NCBI GenBank assembly: GCA_938023885.1
Contig: CALJCU010000643.1
Location: forward strand, 1-5,305
Direction: 5' to 3'
Origin: an uncultured Prevotella sp.
GTDB lineage: Bacteria > Bacteroidota > Bacteroidia > Bacteroidales > Bacteroidaceae
DNA: 5,305 bases
Position numbers and translations under genes: made by a program. Below, piece by piece: positions 1-5,305 of the stretch; the stretch's first letter is position 1, and every line of letters starts with the position of its first letter. Below the pieces are notes generated by a model. It ran no database searches and had not been told where the DNA came from. It saw nothing but the letters and a program-made list of their open reading frames with translations.

Positions 1-848
1 CACAGACCGTCAACAAATGGGCCACCGACTTTGTGGGCGAGTGGAAGGAGACCATCATGCGGAACCGATTGTTACAATCGAAGACTCTCGAACGGCAAAG
101 CATCGCAAAGCTGGCGGAACAATACCGCAATGCCGACCACAGATTGTTGGCGCTCGACTATGACGGCACACTCGTCCCCTTCTGCAACAAGCCCGAAAAT
201 GCGGTTCCATCTGACGAGGTGATCAGCATCATCAGGCAACTCACTCTTGACCCCCGCAACAAAGTCCTGATCAACAGTGGCCGTGACCGTCCTTTCCTGG
301 AAAAATGGTTTGGTGACCTCGATGTGTGTATTTCCGCAGAGCATGGAGCCTCTCTCAAGGAAGACGGGAAGTGGATGGAGCGCATCGTAAGCCAGCAATG
401 GAGTCAAAGACTCATGGCCATATTGCGCAAGTTCGAGCAAAAGACGCCAGGCTCCCGTCTGGAAATCAAGAAGACAGCCCTGGCGTGGCATTATCGGGAG
501 AGCGATGCCTGGCTGGGTGCGTTCAGAGCCCAGCAATTAGCCAGGACCCTCCTGGACGAATGTACTAAAGAAGGATTACAAATGATACAAGGAAACAAAG
601 TGATAGAGATAAAATCAGCAGAGTACAACAAAGGAACAATCATCAGCTATTTCCTGGCACAGCGACCCTATTCCTTTGTCATGGCCATTGGTGACGATGC
701 CACCGATGAGGATATGTTTCAGGCTCTGCCCGAACATGGCATCAGCATCAAGGTGGGCGGTCCGTCGCCGTCCGCACGCTATCAGTTGCCTTTACAGGCA
801 GACGTCGTACCGTTCATGCGGCACATAATGGAAGGAGGCGCCCAATGA
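1..848 (+). CDS. Fused trehalose-6-phosphate synthase/phosphatase, 3' part (5' truncated by window edge)
   Basis: The visible part is the C-terminal phosphatase domain, which removes phosphate from trehalose-6-phosphate to give trehalose in the cytoplasm. Residues are numbered from the first full codon at base 3. HAD motif I is DYDGT (nucleophile D52, acid/base D54), motif II is the NSGRD segment (S92), followed by the EHGA signature of trehalose phosphatases (113-116). Motif III is the lysine in EYNKG (K210), and motif IV is GDDATDED with metal-binding D231/D232/D235. All catalytic residues are present. The frame has no stop back to the left edge, and the first residues (QTVNKWATDF) resemble the extreme C-terminus of GT20 synthases. 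I therefore infer an OtsA-OtsB fusion whose synthase domain lies upstream, as is common in Bacteroidota. The GTG at 33 is an internal valine, not a start. The stop overlaps the next start by four bases. A free-standing OtsB with a start upstream cannot be fully excluded. Confidence 0.9.
   Translation, partial: QTVNKWATDFVGEWKETIMRNRLLQSKTLERQSIAKLAEQYRNADHRLLALDYDGTLVPFCNKPENAVPSDEVISIIRQLTLDPRNKVLINSGRDRPFLEKWFGDLDVCISAEHGASLKEDGKWMERIVSQQWSQRLMAILRKFEQKTPGSRLEIKKTALAWHYRESDAWLGAFRAQQLARTLLDECTKEGLQMIQGNKVIEIKSAEYNKGTIISYFLAQRPYSFVMAIGDDATDEDMFQALPEHGISIKVGGPSPSARYQLPLQADVVPFMRHIMEGGAQ
832..838 (+). promoter_or_regulatory. Shine-Dalgarno sequence for the GH15 gene
   Basis: AAGGAGG lies six bases before the ATG at 845, inside the last codons of the phosphatase. 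It supports the ATG at 845 as the start and suggests efficient re-initiation after the overlapping stop. The two other starts in this window (2763 and 3745) have no such motif, as is usual in this phylum. The motif also encodes Glu-Gly-Gly, so chance cannot be ruled out. Confidence 0.6.
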
Positions 849-2632
849 ACAATCTCAATTATGGACTTATCGGCAACAGCTGTACCGCCGCTCTCATCTC
901 CGATCGTGGAGATATGGTCTGGCTGTGCATGCCCTATTTCGATTCGCCTTCTGTCTTCGCATCGTTGCTGGATAGAGAGAAAGGAGGACACTTCGGCATT
1001 GAGGTCATAGGGAATTATGAAATTTCCCAAAGATATATCGTACACACCAACCTCCTTCGTACGCGATTCGTCTCCGCCGACGCGGAATTCGAACTGACCG
1101 ATTTCATGCCGCTTTATCGCAATCAGGAGACCGGCGAATACTATCATCCGTCCGAGGTCTACCGGTATATCCACCTTGTGAGAGGACTGCCAAGACTTCG
1201 CTTTGTCTATGAGCCACGCCCGGACTATGCAAGGGGAGACTGCAAGTTGCGTCAGACCGAAGAATACGTTGAGTCAATGTCGTCATCCAATGACACCGAC
1301 CGGCAATACCTGTACAGTTCATTCCCGATAAAAGACGTGCTCGACGGAAGCATCATCACACTGAAAGGAGACGGCTTCTTTCTGCTCTCTTATAATGAGA
1401 AGATTGACCGGATCGACTTGGAACAGGAAAAGCTCCAGTATTGCAGAACGCTGACCTACTGGCTCAACTGGTGCACAGAGACCCATCAGTACCCTCTCTA
1501 CAACGACATCATCGAACGGAGCATGCTCACGTTGAAGATGATGACATTCTATAACGGTGCAGTCCTTGCAGCCGTCACAACCAGCCTGCCGGAAATTCCC
1601 GGCGGCGTACGCAACTGGGACTACCGGTTCTGCTGGCTCCGCGACGCCTCCATGACCATCGAGACTCTCGTACGGCTGGGACACACCAAATCGGCAAGGC
1701 GGTTTGTCAGATTCATCGGGTCCACATTTATCGGCAACCACAGCCGTTTTCAAATCATGTACGGCATCCACGGCGAACGCGAACTGACCGAGCAGACACT
1801 GGACCATCTGTCCGGTTACATGGGCAGCCGGCCTGTAAGGATTGGGAATGCGGCATGGCAGCAAAAGCAGAACGACTCATTCGGCTATCTGATGAGCATG
1901 ATCTATCAGTACTATAAGCTGGTGCCTGGCAGCCAGGATGAGAAAGAAAACGTATGGGACATGGTGAAGAATATCTGTCGGACAGTTATCAAAGAATGGA
2001 AATGTCCGGACAAGGGTATCTGGGAGATACGTGGCGAAGCTCAACACTTTATTTCATCAAAGGTCATGTGCTGGGTGGCTCTTGACAGAGGAACGTGCAT
2101 CGCGCGGCATCTGGGAAAGCACAGAGAAGCCGGGATGTGGCAGCACGAGGCCGAAAGAATTAAGGCTGATGTATTGCAGAAAGGATGGAATAGCCGGCTT
2201 GGAACCTTCACGCAAACCTATGATAACGAGGCCCTTGACGCATCGCTGTTGCTCATGGAACCTTATGGATTCATCCCGGCAGACGACGGCCGTTACCGAA
2301 AGACTGTAGCCGCCATTGGGAAAACACTGATGAGTGACGGACTCGTTTTCAGATACAACACGCCGGATGATTTCGGAAAGCCTAAGTCCACATTCACCAT
2401 TTGTACGTTCTGGATGATACGGGCTCTATACGTCACCGGGCAAAAAGAACAGGCACGGCAACTCTTCAACCAGATCGTGCATTACGGAAACCATCTGGGA
2501 ATGTTAAGCGAAGACATAGACCCTGTCAGCCATGACCTGCTCGGCAACTTTCCACAGGCCTATTCACATCTGGCATTAATCAATACGGCCATTCTCTTGT
2601 CCGGAGACATGTCCGTTCAAGACAACATATAA
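845..2632 (+). CDS. GH15 family glycosidase, probable trehalase
   Basis: This 595-residue protein matches the usual length of bacterial GH15 enzymes of the trehalase/glucoamylase-like group, inverting exo-acting hydrolases that release glucose. The N-terminal beta-rich domain (about 1-200) opens with the typical YGLIGNS...WLCMP.FDSPSVFA signature. The (alpha/alpha)6 catalytic domain (about 215-585) carries the GG.RNWDYR.CWLRDAS block (253-269), KGIWEIRG with the expected general acid E394, and LSEDIDP with the expected general base E556, followed by the GNFPQAYSHLALI block (567-579). No signal peptide is visible, so it should be cytoplasmic. ATG at 845 overlaps the upstream TGA (ATGA) and has a strong ribosome binding site, so the two genes are translationally coupled. 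Next to trehalose synthesis, trehalose is the likeliest substrate. However, GH15 also includes glucoamylases, glucodextranases and isomaltose-releasing enzymes, and sequence alone does not decide. Family assignment is near certain; substrate is inference. Confidence 0.93.
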   Translation: MNNLNYGLIGNSCTAALISDRGDMVWLCMPYFDSPSVFASLLDREKGGHFGIEVIGNYEISQRYIVHTNLLRTRFVSADAEFELTDFMPLYRNQETGEYYHPSEVYRYIHLVRGLPRLRFVYEPRPDYARGDCKLRQTEEYVESMSSSNDTDRQYLYSSFPIKDVLDGSIITLKGDGFFLLSYNEKIDRIDLEQEKLQYCRTLTYWLNWCTETHQYPLYNDIIERSMLTLKMMTFYNGAVLAAVTTSLPEIPGGVRNWDYRFCWLRDASMTIETLVRLGHTKSARRFVRFIGSTFIGNHSRFQIMYGIHGERELTEQTLDHLSGYMGSRPVRIGNAAWQQKQNDSFGYLMSMIYQYYKLVPGSQDEKENVWDMVKNICRTVIKEWKCPDKGIWEIRGEAQHFISSKVMCWVALDRGTCIARHLGKHREAGMWQHEAERIKADVLQKGWNSRLGTFTQTYDNEALDASLLLMEPYGFIPADDGRYRKTVAAIGKTLMSDGLVFRYNTPDDFGKPKSTFTICTFWMIRALYVTGQKEQARQLFNQIVHYGNHLGMLSEDIDPVSHDLLGNFPQAYSHLALINTAILLSGDMSVQDNI

Positions 2633-2668
2633 GTGTGGACACATTTTACGGATGACCATATTTTCCTC

Positions 2669-2683
2669 TGCAACTCAGTTGCA
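2669..2683. repeat. 15-base inverted repeat, possible operator
   Basis: TGCAACT and AGTTGCA are perfect reverse complements separated by a single C. The repeat lies 37 bases after the GH15 stop and ends 20 bases before the -33 box of the promoter for the TPR-like gene. No run of T follows on either strand, so it is a poor intrinsic terminator. Its length, symmetry and position fit a binding site for a dimeric regulator, but this is inference. As RNA it could form only a short hairpin with six pairs and a three-base loop. Confidence 0.4.
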
Positions 2684-2703
2684 AAGAATAATAGCTTGCG
2701 ATA

Positions 2704-2735
2704 TTTGCATATATGGAAACATTTCCTTAACTTTG
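2704..2735 (+). promoter_or_regulatory. Bacteroidota-type promoter for the TPR-like gene
   Basis: The -7 box TAACTTTG (2728-2735) matches the TAnnTTTG consensus exactly. A TTTG at 2704-2707 serves as the -33 box, 20 bases upstream, which is the expected spacing for the primary sigma factor of this phylum. Transcription would start at about 2738-2745 and give a short A-rich leader of roughly 20 bases with no Shine-Dalgarno sequence before the ATG at 2763. This suggests that the TPR-like gene is transcribed separately from the trehalose operon. Confidence 0.65.
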
Positions 2736-2762
2736 GCATTACAATAATAAAAACCTTGAACC

Positions 2763-3683
2763 ATGGAAGTAAGAGATATCTTTGCAATGCGGAAGGAGGG
2801 ACGCTACGAGGAAGCCTACCGCGCCATCATGCAGCTCTATGCCGTCCATCAGGGACCGCATACGAACCTGTGCATGTTCTGGTGCACGAACGACCTGTTC
2901 AAGCTGCGCGCCAAGCAGAAACGCACGGAGGAGGCACGCCGTCTGCTCTTCCAGCTTGTAAAGCTCTATCCGCAGACCAAGGACCGTATCGGGCAGGGCA
3001 ACCGTGCCATCATCAATGCCGCCCTCACTATGGACAAGCTCACGGAAGGTTTCAACCTGCTCTATTTCATGCCTTACTACAACCGTATGACGGAAGCCGA
3101 CTGGCAACCGTATATCGTCAACGGGCATAAGGTACCGTCACTGGGTCAGCAGGTCGTGAACCACCTGCTGAAAGATCTTTCCAAGCGGGATGCCAACTAT
3201 ATCAGCCAGATTGCCGACCTCTTCAGCACGGCTTTCAGGAAGTCTCCTTATTATAAAGAGAACCTGCGCCACCTCGCACAGATGCACAGTCTGGTGGGAC
3301 ATACCGACAAGGCCATCGACACCTACAGACAGATTCTCCTGCGGCATCACGACAGTTACCTCTATGCCGAGCTTGCCAAACTCCTCACGGACAACACCGA
3401 GAAGATAGCACTCTACTGTCAGGCCATCATGCATCAGTACCGTGACGAGTATGCTGCCAAATACCATCTTGAGCTGGCATGGCTGATGCATGCCACCATG
3501 CCACGGCGCGCCGCCTACGAGCTTGCAAGATACATGGAGATCAAGCAACGCCGCGGACAGCATATGACACCCTCGGCCGTGAAGTTGCAACAAAGGCTGG
3601 GCCAGGTTGCACCCGTCACGTCTGATGAGGAGCAGGTGCTCTATGAGCGGTCGGCAAAAGCGGTGGAAAAGATATTAAGCTGA
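2763..3683 (+). CDS. TPR-like helical repeat protein of unknown function
   Basis: I do not recognise a named family for this 306-residue protein. It is predicted to be almost entirely helical, soluble and cytoplasmic, with no signal peptide or membrane segment. TPR-like helix pairs are visible at about 5-30 (REGRYEEAYRAI pattern, here KEGRYEEAYRAI), 53-70 (RTEEARRLLFQLVKLYP) and, most clearly, 170-208 (LAQMHSLVGHTDKAIDTYRQ followed by YAELAKLL). Later helices at 214-260 (ALYCQAI, AAYELARYMEI) continue the solenoid. Such proteins usually act as binding scaffolds; no catalytic motif is seen. The start is fixed by the promoter at 2704-2735 and by the repeat-like sequence beginning at once after the Met. 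The gene has its own promoter, and a second promoter follows it, so it appears monocistronic and its neighbours say little about its job. Possibly it belongs to a family of Bacteroidota TPR proteins seen in varied contexts, but I cannot confirm that here. Confidence 0.85.
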   Translation: MEVRDIFAMRKEGRYEEAYRAIMQLYAVHQGPHTNLCMFWCTNDLFKLRAKQKRTEEARRLLFQLVKLYPQTKDRIGQGNRAIINAALTMDKLTEGFNLLYFMPYYNRMTEADWQPYIVNGHKVPSLGQQVVNHLLKDLSKRDANYISQIADLFSTAFRKSPYYKENLRHLAQMHSLVGHTDKAIDTYRQILLRHHDSYLYAELAKLLTDNTEKIALYCQAIMHQYRDEYAAKYHLELAWLMHATMPRRAAYELARYMEIKQRRGQHMTPSAVKLQQRLGQVAPVTSDEEQVLYERSAKAVEKILS

Positions 3684-3685
3684 CC

Positions 3686-3713
3686 CAAAATTCCCGGGAA
3701 TTGCTTAATTTTG
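3686..3713. repeat. Overlapping inverted repeats across the M13 promoter, candidate operator
   Basis: A perfect 14-base palindrome, AATTCCCGGGAATT, occupies 3689-3702. Overlapping it, CAAAATT (3686-3692) and AATTTTG (3707-3713) form a second 7-base inverted repeat with a 14-base interval. The right arm of the second repeat coincides with the -7 box of the promoter for the peptidase gene, so a protein bound here could block it. The alternative is a weak terminator for the TPR-like gene: the hairpin would start three bases after its stop, but no clean T-tract follows the GC-rich stem. Confidence 0.45.
3706..3713 (+). promoter_or_regulatory. Bacteroidota -7 promoter element for the M13 peptidase gene
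   Basis: TAATTTTG matches the TAnnTTTG consensus exactly and lies 31 bases before the ATG at 3745, leaving an A/T-rich leader of about 25 bases without a Shine-Dalgarno sequence. I find no good TTTG about 20 bases upstream (the bases there are GACC), so the -33 half is weak or absent. Such a promoter may depend on an activator or be modest in strength. Confidence 0.5.
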
Positions 3714-3744
3714 CAAGTAATATACTCAATTCAATAAACTAATA

Positions 3745-3798
3745 ATGAAAAGAACATTTCTCTTGGGACTTGCGTTCTGTGCCTTTGGCGCCTTTGCG
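3745..3798 (+). other. Signal peptide (Sec/SPI) of the M13 peptidase
   Basis: Residues 1-18 show a Lys-Arg n-region, a hydrophobic core (FLLGLAFCAFGAF) and an A-F-A cleavage site, predicting cleavage before Q19. Cys12 lies in the core but has Phe before it rather than Gly or Ala, so this is not a lipoprotein signal. A mature N-terminal Gln fits the tendency of exported Bacteroidota proteins to begin with Gln, which can cyclise to pyroglutamate. Confidence 0.8.
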
Positions 3799-5305
3799 CA
3801 GACCGACCTCTCTTCGGGTATTGACCTGAAGAACCTCGACACGTCCATCAAACCCGGCAGTGATTTCTACCACTATGCTGCCGGCGGATGGCTCAAAACT
3901 CATCCGCTTGATGCCGAGCATGCAGAAAACGGTGCCTTTGTAGACCTGCTGGAGCTGAACCAGAAACGTATCCAGGGCATCATCCTTGAATATGCCTCAA
4001 AACCGCAGCAGAAAGGATCATTAGGACAGAAGATCGGATCGCTCTACAACCTCATGATGGACTCCGTACGCCTTAACCGTGAGGGCTGGGCGCCTATCAG
4101 ACCGACCCTCAACAAGATTGCCGCCATCAAGAACCGCAAGGAGTATCAGCTCGTGTGCGCCCAGCTCGACCGCAACGGTGAGGGTACGATGATGTTCGGC
4201 ATTGGGGTCGGTGCCGACTGGAAAGATGCCGAATGGAACCTCGTGGGCATCAGCCAGGGCGGACTCGGACTCGGAGAGCGCGACTATTACGTCTCCGATG
4301 ACGCCCAGAACAAACGTGTGCTCGAGGCTTACAGACAATATCTCAAGAAGCTCTTTATGCTCACCGGCGCTGACGAGGCCACGGCTGAGAAGAAGACGAA
4401 GGCTGTACTTGCCATCGAGACGCGTATCGCCAAGGTGAGCTACGACAAGGTGAAACTGCGTGACATCGATGCCAACTATCACAAGATGTCTTATAATGAG
4501 CTTGTGAACAACTTCTCCGGCATCGACTGGGGTAACGTCTTCCTCGCTTCCGGCTTCCCGGCTTTCAACTATATTGATGTCGGTCAGCCCGAGCCTATCC
4601 ATGAGGTGGAGAAGATTCTCGCTGACACACCGCTTGAGGATCTCAAGACCTATGCCGAAGCAAAGGTCATCAGCAGTGCAACGGGCCAGCTGAACGATGA
4701 GTTCCGCAAGACAGAGTTTGAACTGAGCAAGGTATTGACAGGTGTCAAGCAGGACCGTCCGCGCTGGAAACGTGCAGTGAACCTCGTGAGTGGCACACTC
4801 GGTGAGGCTATCGGCAAGCTCTATGTGGACAAGTATTTCCCGGCAACGAGCAAGCAGCGCATGCTGGAGCTCGTGCATAACCTCCAGACAGCTCTTGCAC
4901 AGCGTATCGACGAGGCTACGTGGATGAGTGCTGCAACAAAGGCGCAGGCTAAGGACAAGCTTGCCAACTTCATCATTAAGATTGGCTATCCCGACAAATG
5001 GAAGGACTATAGCGGCCTGCAGGTCAACGACAGTCTGTCGCTCTATGAGAACCTCAGGAATATCTCTCGGTGGGCTACCGATATCGACATCGCCAAGCAT
5101 GTCAACAAGAAAGTGGATAAGACGGAATGGGGTATGACGCCACAGACCATCAATGCTTATTATAACCCCACAACGAACGAGATCTGCTTCCCGGCCGCCA
5201 TCCTTCAGCCACCATTCTTTGACCCGGCAGCCGACGATGCTGCCAACTATGGTGCCATTGGCGGTGTCATTGGTCACGAGATGAGCCACGGCTTCGATGA
5301 CCAAG
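3745..5305 (+). CDS. M13 family zinc metallopeptidase (neprilysin/PepO-like), 3' truncated by window edge
   Basis: This is an exported endopeptidase that would cleave oligopeptides in the periplasm or at the cell surface. 520 codons are visible without a stop. M13 peptidases are usually about 670-700 residues, so roughly the last quarter is missing. A signal peptide (1-18) is followed by the N-terminal M13 domain beginning at the PGSDFYHYAAGGWL segment (typical P..DFY.Y..G.W), with the GLGLGERDYYV block at about 180. The catalytic domain starts with the NAYYNP motif (470-475), which binds substrate backbone in neprilysin-type enzymes, and reaches the zinc motif HEMSH (H511, E512, H515) followed by GFDDQ. 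The third zinc ligand, a Glu in the ExxxD motif of the family, would lie beyond the edge, so an intact active site is inferred. The ATG at 3745 is chosen because it immediately precedes the signal peptide and follows the -7 box. The gene appears to start its own transcript. Confidence 0.95.
   Translation, partial: MKRTFLLGLAFCAFGAFAQTDLSSGIDLKNLDTSIKPGSDFYHYAAGGWLKTHPLDAEHAENGAFVDLLELNQKRIQGIILEYASKPQQKGSLGQKIGSLYNLMMDSVRLNREGWAPIRPTLNKIAAIKNRKEYQLVCAQLDRNGEGTMMFGIGVGADWKDAEWNLVGISQGGLGLGERDYYVSDDAQNKRVLEAYRQYLKKLFMLTGADEATAEKKTKAVLAIETRIAKVSYDKVKLRDIDANYHKMSYNELVNNFSGIDWGNVFLASGFPAFNYIDVGQPEPIHEVEKILADTPLEDLKTYAEAKVISSATGQLNDEFRKTEFELSKVLTGVKQDRPRWKRAVNLVSGTLGEAIGKLYVDKYFPATSKQRMLELVHNLQTALAQRIDEATWMSAATKAQAKDKLANFIIKIGYPDKWKDYSGLQVNDSLSLYENLRNISRWATDIDIAKHVNKKVDKTEWGMTPQTINAYYNPTTNEICFPAAILQPPFFDPAADDAANYGAIGGVIGHEMSHGFDDQ

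Noticed and set aside
33..35. GTG as the start of a free-standing trehalose phosphatase.
   Set aside because: The frame is open upstream with synthase-like sequence, and there is no ribosome binding site before it.
1319..1864. A 181-codon minus-strand frame inside the GH15 gene.
   Set aside because: It is a shadow of a gene with clear family motifs, with no recognisable product and no promoter or ribosome binding site.
2633..2648. GTGTGGACAC followed by ATTTTA as a terminator for the trehalose operon.
   Set aside because: The four-base arms leave a two-base loop, which cannot form a stable hairpin, and the T-run is short and broken. No convincing terminator is visible after the GH15 gene.
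2633..3130. A + strand frame beginning with GTG directly after the GH15 stop and running into the TPR-like gene.
   Set aside because: It passes through the promoter region and then reads the TPR-like gene out of frame, giving a low-complexity product. The in-frame helical-repeat protein from 2763 is far more plausible.
3769..3783. A lipoprotein signal around Cys12 of the M13 peptidase.
   Set aside because: The residue before the Cys is Phe, which does not fit a lipobox, and a good signal peptidase I site (AFA) follows six residues later.
4021..5304. A 427-codon open frame on the minus strand opposite the M13 peptidase.
   Set aside because: Its codons are the exact reverse complements of the peptidase codons. 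It stays open only because that gene avoids TTA, CTA and TCA here, and it ends exactly at the TTA codon at 4021. The product resembles no family, whereas the + strand has signature motifs.

Overview
The window looks like part of a chromosome from a member of the Bacteroidota, most plausibly Prevotella or a close relative. The evidence is two intergenic regions carrying the TAnnTTTG -7 box of that phylum, A/T-rich leaders without a Shine-Dalgarno sequence before two of the genes, and a periplasmic M13 peptidase whose predicted mature N-terminus is glutamine. The genus is an inference from style and gene content; no marker gene is present. All four genes lie on the + strand. The coding DNA is fairly GC-rich and the gaps are AT-rich.

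Bases 1-2632 hold the end of a trehalose operon. The first gene is cut by the left edge. Its frame is open to base 3 and shows the last residues of a trehalose-6-phosphate synthase (OtsA, GT20) domain running directly into a complete HAD-type trehalose-6-phosphate phosphatase (OtsB) domain, so it is best read as a fused synthase/phosphatase. It overlaps the next gene by four bases (ATGA). That gene is a complete 595-residue cytoplasmic GH15 glycosidase, probably a trehalase or related alpha-glucosidase. The pair would make trehalose from UDP-glucose and glucose-6-phosphate, with a possible trehalose-degrading (or glucan-trimming) enzyme translated in step with it.

Bases 2633-2762 are a 130-base gap with a 15-base inverted repeat and a well-matched Bacteroidota promoter (TTTG, 20-base spacer, TAACTTTG). 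The promoter drives a complete 306-residue all-helical, TPR-like protein of unknown function (2763-3683).

Bases 3684-3744 hold a second -7 box (TAATTTTG), which overlaps one arm of an inverted repeat that itself overlaps a perfect 14-base palindrome. This is a candidate operator. It precedes an exported M13 (neprilysin/PepO-like) zinc metallopeptidase that begins at 3745 and is cut by the right edge just after its HExxH motif.

I see no mobile element, CRISPR array, tRNA, rRNA or clear intrinsic terminator. Most of the window is conventional metabolism and housekeeping. The items most worth a second look are the coupled synthesis/hydrolysis pair, the unassigned TPR-like protein and the two intergenic inverted repeats. 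I found no convincing evidence of a wholly new system.
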